Shown: positions 18,865 through 30,939 of the stretch, piece by piece | How the letters are laid out: each line of letters begins with the position of its first letter | Position numbering within the stretch: position 1 is the first letter of the stretch | NCBI GenBank assembly: GCA_013115125.1 | Contig: JABANN010000306.1 | Coordinates: forward strand, 1 to 40,746 | Direction of reading: 5' to 3' | From: Perkinsus olseni | Taxonomy: Eukaryota > Perkinsozoa > Perkinsida | Length of the DNA stretch: 40,746 nucleotides | Position numbers and translations under genes: made by a program | The notes under the pieces: generated by a model | Told to the model about the DNA's origin: nothing | Database searches by the model: none | What the model saw: the letters and a program-made list of their open reading frames with translations, nothing else

Positions 18865-20622
18865 ATGCTGATCACCCACACCCCACACTCTCCCCTGTCC
18901 CTTCTCATACCGCGGCTCGGTGCCTACAGTGGTCGAGGCTTTGCTGCGATGGCGACGGCGGAAAGGAAGGAGCCGCCCAAGGCCGTCATTGAACTGTTTG
19001 ATGTGAGCTTCCGTCCCTGTAGGATAAGAGGAGAGGTAGCGGTGGTCAGGTCCTTCGGGAAGAGTCCTTGAACAGGATGAAGGACTTCGAAGCAAACCAT
19101 CTATTCAGTCTCGTGTGGGCATATAGCACAGCCAAGAGGTGAGTAGTACGGCAGGAGGGAGGGTATCTTAGGTTGAAGCAGGTTGGACAAGCAACTGTAT
19201 GAAGCCTGCCTCGACAGAGTACGACAGTTGGGTAATAAAAAGGACGAGGCGAAAGGTCGAGGGGTGGGCGAGAGGCCTTCGCCGGTGGACATGGACGAAA
19301 TGGACACGACCGTCCCTGCTGTAGTGCTGACTCTCTTATCGGTAGTGGCGGGAGGCTGTGATCAGGTGCTTCATGAGACTAAGCACTTGAGTGTGATCTG
19401 GAAGCCAGCCCATTGGTAACGGCGCGGTAGCATAAAATTCTCGCAATCGCCGCCTCTCAGGCACGTCTCGGTTACATCGGCTATCGCAGGGGCGGCCGAG
19501 GAGGAAGTCGTGGATGATACCACCGACGAGGAGACCGAGGCGAGGGACTCGGCCGTCCGGACTGTTTCTAGCGCTAGCGGGAACGCCTCCGGGCTGCAGG
19601 TAGTAATGCGCAGGGCGGTGTACCAGCAGCGGTAGGTTGCTCAGGAGTGGATAGAGGAGGCTTATCCAGGGTATCCGATAGCGAAGGACCGCCATCATGC
19701 TCACGGCATCCTCCATCGGCTGGACGTGGGGACGAGTGGCCCCCTGTTGTTGGCACATTCTTATAAGGGCTTCTATATGGGCAGGCTGGTGTTTTGCTCT
19801 CATCAGGTGGGAAGCGCCATTAAGAGGTCTGCCTAGTAGCTTGTCGTGACAGATTGATAAGGAGTACGTCGCGCTGGTGAAGGGTCATATGGGTACTGTT
19901 GGAGAGAAAGTCGTCATCAGCGATCGAATTAAGGTCCTCAGCTCAACGCTCGTAGCGGCCTTGTTGAGGAGTCTATCAGATTCTCAAGTCAACTCTCGAC
20001 AACGGGCAGTCCTACAGCACCACTTGCGTAGTGGCGCCTGATGGGAAGCCTTCCCTTACGGAGGCCGTACCGGTGGCCCACTACTATGACGGGTAGAGAG
20101 GAGCCCCGCTGTAGCTGAGTAATCTTGGCTACCCTGTAGGTCTGGCGTGGAGTACTCGTTAGTGTTGGTGAAGTTGCATACCGGAAGGACGCATCAGATC
20201 AGGTTTGTCGTGTCGTGCTACAGAGGCTCTCCTGCTTGCTGTTTTCCTCAGAGTGCACATGACCCACATCGGCCATCCCTTAGTATGCGATCCGAAGTAC
20301 GGCAACCCCACCGACCCAGAGGGTGCGAGGGCTGTGTGTGCAACGGACAGACTGTGGTGTCCACGGACCTTCCTTCACAGCTACCGGTTGTGCTACAATC
20401 AGCCCATTGATGTTGTGGACGAGAAGGGTAAAAACACGAGCGGAGGTGAGTAGGAGCTGCCCTGCTTCAGATGTCACCGTGGATGTCTACGTGCCGTTAC
20501 CGTTGGACCTCCGTCTGGCCCTGGCCAAGCTGACTCCTGTTAGTGATGACTGCGCAGAGACAGCACGATGGTTGAGTGGAAAGAAGGGGGACGTTGAGGG
20601 GAAGAGTTTCCTTTCCAAGTAG
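18865..20622 (+). CDS. RluA-family pseudouridine synthase fused to an organellar RNA-binding-type repeat
   Basis: Ten exons join into one open frame of 448 codons: 18865-19002, 19050-19138, 19182-19415, 19461-19599, 19645-19806, 19853-19933, 19980-20092, 20140-20202, 20252-20427 and 20471-20622. All nine introns are 43-49 nt, GT...AG. The N-terminus (MLITHTPHSPLSLLIPRLGA) looks like an organelle-targeting leader. Residues ~45-85 (FEANHLFSLVWAYSTAKRLDKQLYE) match the FASTK/heptatricopeptide-type helical repeat of organellar RNA-binding proteins. The RluA part follows: VIWKPAH, the catalytic HRLDVGTSGPLLLAHS (catalytic Asp near residue 227), KEYVALVKGHM, and VKLHTGRTHQIRVHM plus GHPLVCDPKYG. 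Its expected reaction is uridine-to-pseudouridine isomerisation in RNA. An organellar rRNA or tRNA target is inferred from the leader and repeat. An acidic insert (EEEVVDDTTDEETEA) separates the first and second RluA motifs. Confidence 0.88.
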
Positions 20623-21483
20623 GGGGTATCGCTTTGTTGCATTACTGTGATGAGTTTGTAGATGTTGCCAGCAGCCGAGTGATGGTGATATTTGAGAAGA
20701 CAGCATGTGGTCCAATGTCAGCTTTCACTGTTTCTGCTTTGCCACTGTTGGGTTGCCATTTTCAAACGCTTCACGCACGCTCGTGATGCTATCATCAGCC
20801 TAGAGGTTGTGGTGGGAGTGGTGAAACATCTATCCATGAGCATTCCTTCTCTGCGTGTCTGTTTAAAGTGCAAAGCCGTCGCCGACTCAGTTAAGCGATG
20901 TGCTAGCAATTCAAGTGTGAACTCTGTTGCACGGGCGCTGCGGCCACAGCGAGAACAATGGACAGACCATCTCATCTCCTCCTGGCAACTCTCCGTGAAA
21001 CAATCATTCGCCGATTGAAGCTTTCCTTATACATCGAGCTGTGCATGGTATGATCGCCACGTCTCTCGGCACAAAGGGCGCCGGCGGCTGTCCCGCCAAT
21101 TTTATATGATAGCGGCTTCTCAAACTCTTCCAGTCGCCAGCTGGCGCATTCTTCGCCATCGAACATTCGGCAATGCTTGCTTCGTTCAGTGTAGAGGATC
21201 CACCGCGGGAGAAACTTGTTCGTAATCATAGTGGTCAAAGTCTTCTCTGTTTCTGTTATGAACCACAATTCAACCACCATGCGTGACCTACGAATCATGG
21301 GCAGATATCTTCAATTACGTCAGCGGGCTGTTGCTTCTTCATTCGAGAAACTCCGTGAACACAAAAACTCGGAGAGGTATCGCACAACATCACACAAAAG
21401 AAGATGACATCATTTCATTGCAAAGTAGTAGCGGCTGAGACGAGGGAATTATCTCATTAATTCGGCGTCGACGATAACCTCCC
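20623..21483. other. Intergenic region between convergent genes; one weak ORF
   Basis: The pseudouridine synthase (plus) and the secreted-protein array (minus) converge here. A minus-strand frame from 21280 (MVVELWFITETEKTLTTM) to 20972 could encode 102 residues with a plausible composition, but has no signal peptide, domain or splice support. Plus-strand frames overlap it. I do not annotate a gene with confidence. Confidence 0.4.
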
Positions 21484-22395
21484 TCAACGGCTTCTGCCCA
21501 ATGTTAGCGGCGCGTTGGCAAATCCATTGATAGAAGGGTCGTGCCTCTTCTCTTCGATCAGTTTCTTTTCAGCATCCCTCCTCTCAGCTTCCCATGGCGC
21601 CAGCTGCTGGGCCTTTTGGACTTTGTTAAGCTTGTTGAATTTCTTAATTCTCTCCAACAGGACCTAGCACACTAACATCACTCAGAACTCTCACCAAATA
21701 CCCCACCCTTGGCGGAACTCTGTCGTGTACAGTGTAGTCCATCTCATCTCTTGTGAACCCGAGATCCTAATGAAGGACAGTGACCCAAGGCTTGGTGGAA
21801 GACTTACCTTATCGAACAGCTTAGACGCGATTCCCCTCTTCAAGCTGTCAGTTGCCTGCTTGTTGTGGTAGGAGAGCTCATCAATGAGATCCTCGTGATC
21901 TCTCTGAACGTGTATGAAAACAGTGCGGGAAGCGTTGACGCATGAAGCGCTCACCAAGAAATCAGGGTCGTAGTCTTCCACTCTGTTTCCCAGGTACAGG
22001 CCAAAACGACTCACCTGAAGTTGTTATGGTAGTAGCCGGCGTGAAGGCCAGTCAAGAGCAAACCTACCTCCTCGGGCGTTAAGGGCCCTCTACTCGCTCT
22101 GAAGGGCTTTTTCCACTTTCTTTTTTCCTGAACAATAATGTCTTAGCCGCGATTCTAGCCGCGAGCCGACCTCATTCAGTCTGCTTATAATTACATCACT
22201 GTTGATAGGCTGCTGCTTGCTGGGCTCGAAGGGTTGAAAGCGGCTGATGCGCTCAGAAACGGCGACCTTGAAAAAGTCCATCATCGTACTTTGCGAAACT
22301 TCTCGCAACCTTACCCTGCCCCCTTCGCCACGAGCATGACTGAGTTGAACCAAGGTAGCCAGAGCGAAGAAGAGCGAAGGGTAACCGAACATCAT
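21484..22395 (-). CDS. Small secreted protein, array member 1
   Basis: The start at 22395 gives a signal peptide MMFGYPSLFFALATLVQLSHA. Micro-introns of about 43 nt (GTCGGCTC...TTGTTCAG) and 53 nt (GTAGGTTT...AACTTCAG) connect exon 1 to an exon encoding SRFGLYLGNRVEDYDPDF and then ELSYHNKQATDSLKRG. Two further short introns lead to DLGFTRDEMDYTVHDRVPP and a charged, helical C-terminus (LLERIKKFNKLNKVQKAQQ, then WEAERRDAEKKLIEEKR). The protein is ~270 residues, secreted, with no known domain. The last junction (31 nt if GTGAG is the donor) is uncertain. Confidence 0.6.
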
Positions 22396-22586
22396 ATTTT
22401 GAAAATACAAATGAAAATAATCTTCTCAAGTCTTAAATCTCATCGTTGAGGAGTTAGGGGGATCCACGACGACGACTCTCCGTCATCATTCGACCACAGC
22501 ATCAGCAATTGCCTCCCATGATCAACCCAAGCAAGGGCAAGTTTAACACCACCAATTGAACATGAACACCGAGGTTGCTTACAGGC

Positions 22587-23194
22587 TCAAAACGGAGCCG
22601 AGATCACTCGGGCTCGCCTCTTGGCTCTCTTGCGCTGCGGATCGGCATCAGTCAACCGAGCTTCTGAATAATTCCCATCATGCTTCAGCCAATACTCTGC
22701 GACAGTCTACAACGAGCATGCCATAGAGAGCAGCTAAATCGCCATTCTTTACAGTCCCACCATGTTGAGCTCCTTAGCTCGGGCTACTATCTCACTGATC
22801 CGTGCGGTCGCTTCCCCGTAGGGGGCCTGACGAAAGGCTGGAACGGAATGACAGCGGGCGTAGGTCTACAGTCACACCGCCAGTTGAGAAACTTCGCTTC
22901 GGCCTCCTTCTCACAACGGCCTCCACCGGGTTCAGGTAAGCTGTGATAGGCTGGGGTGATGATGGAAAATGACAGTTCGAGCGTCTTGAGAACCCTCACT
23001 TTGTTTTCGGTCTCTGATCTGTTTCGGAGGCTCCTAATTTCGTCTTGCACCGTCACACTCTGACAGAAATAATGCCGTACCGCTCCTTCCGTAACGGAGA
23101 TGGCCGCCTGGGGTGAGCTCACCTGGAGGGCTACGGCGTCCGGCGAGGATAGAGCTGCGAGGATGACAGCGACCAGGACATGGGTGGAGAGCAT
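22587..23194 (-). CDS. Small secreted protein, array member 2
   Basis: Exon 1 encodes MLSTHVLVAVILAALSSPDAVALQ, a signal peptide, and ends at a GTGAGC donor (63-nt intron to TTTCTGTCAG). The next exon reads SVTVQDEIRSLRNRSETENK. A later ~51-nt intron leads to APYGEATARISEIVARAKEL; then GTGGGACT...GTTGTAG (54 nt) leads to the last exon, EYWLKHDGNYSEARLTDAD, ending in basic KRAKRRARVISAPF. The final two exons match array member 3 in order and sequence (ARA...M, then EYWL-H-G...EA), so the two genes are paralogues. Function unknown. Confidence 0.6.
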
Positions 23195-23553
23195 AGTGCC
23201 GCTGGAAATGAGGACGACGAGGGGCTACTGAGAATCAGAAGGAGGAAGGCTGGCCCATGAAAGATTGAGCGGAGCGATGCATAATATTGAGTGTTGAGGT
23301 ATGGTGGTTAGGTATGCTGACGACACTACGGTGGTGGCTGACAGCCTGCTGTGAATGCAATGAGCTTTGAGGGGTCGGCTGCGAGGAGAGGCCTCTTCTA
23401 CCTCCTCTTCGGTCTTTGAGATGGTGCCTTTACCGTTAATTAACAACCCAAGGACTAGCCAGTACAGGCAGGCCGACATCGACAGAGCTGGGCAGTGCGA
23501 ACATGAGTATCCTCAGCATGAAGATGTTCTAAGATGTTCTTGATGGAGCGGAT

Positions 23554-24345
23554 TTACTCGAACCATCTCAGAAATGCGTCGTTTGGGTGATTCTCTCTAA
23601 AGAGAATAACAACACTGGACTGATTCGCCGAGCTTGAGCGAAGATAATGTACTTCTCTGTTTTTGGCTCCTTCGCCTTCCGCTTGACGGCCGTGTGAAGA
23701 TCCTCGCCGCTCTGTAGTGAGAGGACCGTAACAAATACAACGACTCTCCTCCTTCCAATACCATCTTTTCACCTCTTTATGCCGTTTTGCCGCTGCAGCG
23801 ATCGCCTCAGGCGGGGGGTCCCCTTTGTGCGTCAACCAATACTCTCGCGGAGTCTAAAGAGGAAACGACACTGTTGACGAGCGTAGGACGAGTGCTCCGC
23901 CACACTGAGCGTCTCTATCGCGATACGCGTACCTCAACTAAGTTACGAAGTGTTTAAGTTGAATTCTCTCATTGGTCTACTGTTAAAGTTCCTCAGCAAC
24001 TGGGCCTTGACGAGATCACTAAGGAGACCTACCATGTGGTAGCGATTCGCCCTGGCCAGCATGCTGCTCATGTCCTTGTCGAACCTCTCTTCGGTGGTCT
24101 CGAGAAGCTCGTCATCGTCCTCTCCCCGGCTGTCTTCTCCGTCCCCCGTGCTTTCCACTTCCGACGTTGTTAGCGGTGCCTTCTGAATGGAACAACCGCT
24201 ACACGAGGAACCAGTGAGCACGGGATTAGAGTGGCGTGCAGTAGAGGATGGCGTGCAGTAGAGTTACCTCATGAGAGCTCGCCAAGCTGCTGCTGGTGAA
24301 TGTGAGGAGACACATGAGTAGGGCCCAAAGGGAGAGGCTCGGCAT
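23554..24345 (-). CDS. Small secreted protein, array member 3
   Basis: Exon 1 encodes MPSLSLWALLMCLLTFTSSS, a strong signal peptide, and ends SSHE before a GTAACT donor. An ~85-nt intron leads to an acidic exon (KAPLTTSEVESTGDGED, then EDDDELLETTEERFDKDMSS) that finishes MLARANRYHM. A longer intron, ending CTCTTTAG, joins it to PREYWLTHKGDPPPEAIAA and a basic tail (KRHKEVKRWYWKEESR). The EYWL exon and the preceding ARAN...M segment align with member 2. The C-terminal 40 residues are specific to this copy. No domain known. Confidence 0.6.
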
Positions 24346-24734
24346 CGGGGATGGTTTAAAATTAGGCAACTGCCTCGCGCAAGGGAGTCCTCGGGAAAAC
24401 GTAGTTTCCCGTGTGTTGCCGCAGGGAAGGACACGAAAAGACAAGCGAAGTTTCCTATACACGCTGTTGCTGTTGTTAATGATGATGATGACCAGGGCAA
24501 TGCTGCGGCGATGGTGTCCCAATAACTCGGTCGAAGTGACCGCCAATGGCCACCAGAAGCCTAGTAGAAGCTATTGATGGAGGTGATGCGAAGATAGGGC
24601 CGGGGCGGAGATGAACTCAAACTTTCAGCACTAACGACATCACACTACAATAACAAAAACATGGAACTGCTTAATATCGGCAGTACACGGGAAGTGAAAG
24701 ATTTGACACACGCACAGCGAAGAATATCCCCTCC

Positions 24735-25819
24735 TCAGAACCTGGTGTCTTTCGTAAGGGGTTCACCGGAAGGAGGTGGTGGTGGAGCGCGCTTTTTCTT
24801 CTCGATGTTCACGGCGAGGCGACCATCAAGATAGCTCTGCAGGCCCCCGATGCCACCCGTAGGGTATTTCCTTTGAAGCCTGGCTCGCCTCTCCATCTCC
24901 TCTTTCCTCTCCGCTTCGGTCATTTGGCTCCACTCTTCCTCTTTCTCCTCCTCAACCTGCGAGATGGCAAGTTAGCGAAGGCTACGACAGAGTCAAAACG
25001 TCAGATACCCACCTCAGGGAAGAGGTTATTCAGGGCTCTATTCATCTGCTGCCCCTGACTCACTCTCTTCGCCTAAGAAAACAAACCAATTGATCTGGAG
25101 ATGAGAGAATGGCGATTGACCCTCTTTACCACAGTCCCGGTGACCTTGCCCGCCTGAAGAAGCAGCACAGAAATGGCCACAAGCGAGGGCGAGCGTAAAC
25201 CACGTACGCTCTTCCTGTCAAACTGCTTCTGCACGTGCTCCAGCTGCGCCTTCAACGCCGCCTCCTCCGGATCTTCCTTCTTGGCATTGTCGTAGTCCGG
25301 CTTGGGTTCAGGAGCAGGGGGCCCAGTAGTCTGCAGACGACATAACTCTTCCAACGAAGAGGATCGTGTCCCTCCAACTCACACTGATGGGCTCGACATC
25401 ATCGTAGTCTGGCCTAGGTTCCCTGGGAGCTCTCGCTTTCCTCCTCACAGCCTGAGGAAGCAGCAGTTGCGTGAGGGTGACAATATAAATTTAGGTGCAC
25501 TGGCTGCTGCATACCACAATCGAACCGTGTGATTACTAGCCTCATCATACTAACGTCCCGCCGTTTACTACACCTCTCTCGACTTCTAATTTTATCCGTA
25601 TCTTCATCATACTAGCGTACTACCACTCTCTCAACTACTCCCAATTTGACCTGCTCTATGTCGGTCACTATGAGCCCGATCGACTTGCGTTGCGTTCTAC
25701 TACTACTACTACTACTACCACGAGATAGTGCCCAGGCCACTCACCTGCAGGGCTGAGGCTTCCAGAAAGGCGATGGCGGCGGCGAGGATGGCGGTGGCTG
25801 CGGCACGGTTGAACTTCAT
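24735..25819 (-). CDS. Small secreted coiled-coil protein, array member 4
   Basis: The signal peptide MKFNRAAATAILAAAIAFLE is exon 1 (25745-25819), followed by a GTGAGT donor and a ~290-nt intron that contains a (CTA)n tract. Later exons, joined by 54-57-nt introns, give REPRPDYDDVEP, then PAPEPKPDYDNAKKEDPEE (a repeated P-x-PDYD motif), a charged helix (ALKAQLEHVQKQFDRK), QQMNRALNNLFPE, and EEEKEEEWSQMTEAERKEE. The end is proline-rich (RAPPPPPSGEPL). The charged stretches suggest a coiled coil. Secreted, function unknown. Confidence 0.65.
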
Positions 25820-26124
25820 TTTTTACGCGAAGGAGGGATAGGTAAAGTCGTCTGAATCGCAAGGAGCTCGAGAGGACCCTCCCTAAGTGGCTGAGGGGAG
25901 AGGGGGTAAAAAGACATCAACAGCGGCGGAGCGATGCAGATTGACAAGTCGAACATGAGAATGGGTCAGTGACATCGACTTGACGGTAAGAACAGCATGA
26001 TGGACAACAACACATGGACAACACAGACAGGACTACGCACAGCTCACAACGACGGACGGGTAGCTGGCCTTCTTGCGGCGGAGGAAAGAGGCTTCCCGCT
26101 TTCAACGTATGCCCTTAATCAGAG

Positions 26125-29100
26125 CTAATGGTATCGCCTGTTGGCCGCCGCCCTCGGGACTTCCATTGCGCCACTTCTTGACTTCATCTGAGACACAAAA
26201 CAGAAAAGTCCCCGACCGCCTCCGATTGCGCGTCATCTACCTTGGCCCACAACGATTGCTTCTTATGTAACTGAGGGAAGAGCGCATGGAGTCCCCACAG
26301 GTCGAACAGAGTGACCTACTTCGAGAGCCCGGAAGGCGCTGTTGGGGATGTCTTCGGCGAATTTCAACTGGACGTTCATCACTGGAGCGATCTTCTTACT
26401 GTATTGAACCTTTACTTTACCCCAGGCGAAGCGGCGACTCTTCGTCATCCAGGTGCCTTTAATTATCTACAAAGGACCGCTGTTAGGCCATAAAAAATTC
26501 CTAAAGATTTTCTTCTCTTTCTCCTTTAAAGAAGGATATGGCAAATAGTGAGCACTGCCACTGGCAACCTCGAGTAGGTCGGACGATGAACGGCGGTCCC
26601 TATCGAGAATCCCTCCGTCGCCCCCCCCCCCCCGTCGCTCTCGGCCCAGGCCTTCTACGTCCCTCACTTTAGCATAGTATAACTTGTTCTTCCTCGTCGG
26701 AGCGAACACATTAGAGAGTATCGTTCCGTCCTCCCTCAGCCATCCCTCCATCTCTAATCCCTTCCTCGGCGAGGCCAGCCCGAGCTCCTTGCTCATCGCC
26801 TCTAGCTGCCTTCGAGGAATGGACGTTGACTTCGCTATCGTCACCAACACCTTCACCGATCACGATTCTACACGAGATCATCTTCGTGCTCTCACCCTCG
26901 TTTGCTTGCCAATGAACTTTCTGGTCGGATCTAGACCGTAAACGCGGGGAGGGGCGGCCTGAAGCGATTACGGTGTTATTAGAAAAACTGGTGACAATAT
27001 GACCTTGATGGTGCCGAATACCTGAACAGGGGATGGTCAGAAGGACGCAACCATGCCACATTTTTTCTCACTTTGCCAGTCTTCCTGGCAGCCCTCTCAA
27101 GGAGAGTCTTCTTCCGTATCTGACGATGCGAAGTCGTCACCATCAACCCGACAGGTCGGAGAGGTTAGCCCCTCGCAAACAGAAGGAAGGTAATTTTCAC
27201 CGAGACCAACTCCACTGCTATTACCCCTAGAAAGGCCAAAGCGTCATCCGGCACTTCATCATTGGGGAACTGTAGGTTGACTTGCACGACCGGTTGGGCG
27301 TCTCCGTAATGCACTTGCACTTTCCCAAATGCCTGGCTTCCCTTGTACAGCCATGAGCCCCAGATAATCTTAATCTCGGGATTCGACAAGAGGCTCCTCT
27401 TGTCACTCAGCCGAGGGAAGAGGTGGGTCTCGATGATACCGTCCCCCCTCAAGATGGCCCCTCGAGTGGCGTGTGGGTCCAGGCCTTTGTCGAGGAGGGC
27501 CTTGGGAATGCTCTGGTGAGGATCGAGCTCGATCATAACCTGCAAGGCGGTGGAATCCCATCAAAGCTGATGGAGGCACTCACATTGTAACGCTTGCCTC
27601 GGTACCTCTCATTAAGATCAGGGAAAGATTCCGTTTCAGTGACCTAATGCGCAGGCGTGCTTGGCCATACCAACTTTTCCGCAACTCGTCTTACCCCTAG
27701 GATACTCAGCACCTCCCGCGACAGGTCGGCGCCTCTGTGCTGCTTCTTAAACTTAACTTGGGCTTCGATCGCATACGTCTTGGCGAGGTGAGGGAAGTTG
27801 ACCATCAGCGATCCGCTGGCCACATTCCCAACCGTTAACCAATTCCCTCCCCTCACCGTCACTCTCGACGGATGCCTTTTGCTCTCCTTCCACAACTTGC
27901 TGCACTTCAGGTCGCCGGTCGGCCTCAACCGGCACCCGACGTTGTCGTTGATGAGAGGGACAAGGCCGTAGTAGCGGAGGTCGGTGGGGATGTAGGCGTC
28001 CTTTGGGATGATGACGGTGACCTTGAACCCACGAAGGTTCGATCCCCGGCGAAGGCAATTTCCCCATAACTACCTTCTGCTTGTCCACTGGACGCTGCTC
28101 GACCTGAAAAGAAGCAACTCCCTCGACAGCCCAGCCCGCCCGATCCACCTTCGGGGCTTCCTCGTCGTCGTCGTCCTCGTCAATGAACAGCCCCGCCGTG
28201 ACCCCTCCCGAACTTTCGCCCTCCTCTGTCTCGATGCCATCACCATCACCAGCAGGCGGGCATGCTATTTCATCACTTGGTATACACGGTTCCTGGTATG
28301 AAGCAAAGACAGGAAGAGGGCATGTGATAGTGGCAGTCACCTCAGCATCCAGTACTGCAGTGGAGCGGCCTTTGTTGTTTTCTCCCTCCCCTCCTCCGCC
28401 AGGCTCATCATCATCCCCCTCACCAAGCACCGAAACTGTCGAGTCGTCATCATCCTCATCATCATCATCGTCCTCATCCTGTCTCTCCTATAAACAAAGC
28501 GAATCTTCCCTCAATCAACCTCACGCCGCTCATCACATCATCCAAGTTCTCCCTCAGTTCCTCCTGACTCTCGTCCACGTCGAGACCATCATTCTGGGCG
28601 TCCACCGACTCATCAGTAAAGGGAGACTCGGAAGCCTGATAACGACGAAGTCGCAGCATGGCTGTCAACAATGCCCTCACCGAGCCCGTGTAGGAGGCCG
28701 CAGAATAATCACCTCCGTCCTGACCAGAGACGCCATCATCTCACCGCCTACCCTCGTCCTCTCTTACTGTCAACCCCTCATCACCTATATCGCCGGACCT
28801 CCTAAACGCCTTCGATAATGAACCAACCTGATCTATCCATGACCAGCATCAACCTAAGATTCCTCCCACTTGGTTATCCTCCCAAGGGAAGTCTTCCCCA
28901 GCCGCCATCATGTCCTCCTGAAGACAGCGATGATACCACCAGCACCGCCGCCGCCGCCTCGACCACCACCCTCACATGCAGGAGTGCGAACGGCGAAAGG
29001 ATCTCCATGGCTTCCCGACACGACATCGACCTGCCGCCACCGGCCCTGTGTACTATAGTAAATTTGATATCACGGTCCTCGAAGACACCAACTGAAGCAG

Positions 29101-30939
29101 GAAGAATCTTTCGACCGTTTCAGCGTCATCACTACGAGATCGGGATCTGCTCCCTCTTTTGCTGCCGTCATCATAGCAGGCGTTGGCGAGTACATGTAGC
29201 TTGGATATTTGGTGGACTTTACCGCCACCCTGAAGGGACCGTCCGGCAAGTTCGAGAGGGGATCCTTCACTACTTTGACGGCGCTCCTCACGCCAATGGT
29301 CTCCTCGTGAGCCGTGTACCAGTCGACCTAAGAGATGCGTCGAGGCAGTCCCAAACGCCGCTTCGGGCGCATACAACCACCCCCACTATGACTCTTGCTG
29401 GTACGTCTCAATCACCACCCTACCGCGCCTTCAAACCATCCACAGCGGACGCAACGGCCGAAGGTTTGATATTCCCATTCTCAAACTGAGTTGTGCGTTC
29501 CAGTTGGCGAGGACCGAGTAGAGATCACCGTAGTGCAGCGTCACTGACTCAGGATTGTGTTTAAGGGAAAGCGAGGGCTAATCAATGTGACGATCTGTGA
29601 CTGAGATTGGTTGCTGTTCCAAGTTCCTTGCACGACTGTCCTTTGCCCAGTAAGAGTTGTAATTTTGCGCCAATCGACTCCTTCGGTTACATCACAGCGT
29701 TACATCACACATAATCCCCACGACGAGAGCTCACCTCGAACGACTGCTTCTTCCTGCCCAGATCTGGCACTGCCTCCTCGAGCTGAACAGAGAGGATCAC
29801 CCCGTGGCACTAGCTGGGCGCTGCGTCTCACTTCGATACTCAGGCCCATCCCTTGCAGGTTGATCTGAAGGAAATGGATACAGCAGGATGGCGAATAGAC
29901 CGTGGCGAGATCGTCTACCTTCTCATCCTCGGATTTCCACCACGGCTTGCCCGCCTCCATCAACCACCGCTTTGAAGCCGCAGGGATCTCCACATCACTT
30001 CTTCCCGAATACTCCTAAGATGATTTTGCAAATGACCAGCTTCGACCTCGGATACTCCGGTAGTCTTACGTGATACAGATTGAAGAGTGTCGTGAAATGG
30101 GATACAAAGAGACGCTTGCCCAGATCTGTCTTCTCGTAAGTAGTGTCCAGCTCAACTCCAATGTCGTCCTTCTCGTACACCTGCCCCTCGACGTAAATAA
30201 CGTACTTGTCCTCCTCCCTGCTGTAGCCGGCGAGCGGCGGCGAGGTCACTTTCATACGGCACAGATGTATCTAGAAGACGCCCCCTTTCGACCGTGCTTC
30301 ACTATCGGCTTACTTGGGCTCTATCCTCGACTGTGGTCGGGGCAGAAGTGACAGGCAGGCCACACGCCTCCTGGGCAGCTCGAATCTGAGAGGCGCGATG
30401 AAGGGACGTGGTTCAGTCGCCTCTGACGGAAGAGATCTTTCCGACAGGAACAACGCCATTCTTCCACGAGAGTAATCAACGGTCTTCAAGAGACGACAAG
30501 GACAGTGCCATGACTTCACACAGCCGCCGCGGTCGTAACAATCGCAGCCCTCGATCGCTCTCAAGCCGCACGCCGAAGGAAATCAGCCACCCAGAGGCAC
30601 CCCACAGCCCCACCTGGTCGCCCCTATGCTCCACCGCATATGACGACGGCATCCTCACCTAAGATGCAGCAGAAAATTGTTCCATCATCGGGCGAGCGCT
30701 ACTTACAACGACGTTCTCTGGATAGCTCTGAGCGTCATCCCATTCCTGGACCACAATGTCGACCCCGGCGTCCTTGATCCTCAGGTGACGTTGGAAAGTC
30801 TCGTGGCCCTCTGGTCTGACGTCGGCGCTTCCCAGTACCTGTCGGGAGTGGACGAAATGGCTTCAATCACAGATGGTGTTGAAGCTACCAAGACTGTGGA
30901 GCTCAGGAGGCAGAGGGCGGCGAGAAAGAGGCGTAGCAT
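26125..30939 (-). CDS. Large secreted multi-unit protein, paralogue C
   Basis: Exon 1 (30889-30939) encodes the signal peptide MLRLFLAALCLLSSTVL; a 50-nt intron leads to exon 2 (30707-30838, 44 codons), with RHLRIKDAGVDIVVQEWDD. That exon matches paralogue B. A later exon, VTSPPLAGY...KRLFVSHFTTLFNLYH, also matches B (VTIKSPPKC...REFVSHFVDLWNAYH). INLQGMGLSIEV matches IDLSNSGLTVEV of B. An acidic spacer (DEDDDDDEDDDD and onward) precedes at least three copies of a ~110-residue unit with IP near its start, a G-x-I-x-T-x-LFP stretch, a G-S/T/N-W turn and a final strand pair such as GKVQVHYG...VQVNLQF. The gene ends ANRRYH. I could not place every exon. One 52-nt intron (28022-28073) carries the T-arm-like motif. 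Likely an extracellular or wall/adhesive protein, by inference only. Confidence 0.6.
28022..28073 (-). other. Micro-intron (52 nt) with tRNA T-arm-like core
   Basis: The intron starts GTAGTT and ends TTCAAG. Reading frame is open on both sides (RPVDKQK before; VTVIIPKDAYIPTDL after), phase 0. The core CCGGGGATCGAACC matches the introns at 32809, 38367 and 40122. Confidence 0.7.
28442..28494 (-). repeat. Trinucleotide tract encoding an acidic run
   Basis: A (GAT/GAG)n tract on the coding strand gives an Asp/Glu run (DEDDDDDEDDDD) in the linker of paralogue C. A comparable (GAC)n tract at about 32066-32091 gives a poly-Asp run in paralogue B. Both interrupt the repeated units at similar places, so acidic linkers are a family trait. 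Confidence 0.6.

Noticed and set aside
19336-19803. 155-codon minus-strand frame
   Set aside because: It is antisense to exons 3-5 of the pseudouridine synthase, whose catalytic motifs prove the plus strand.
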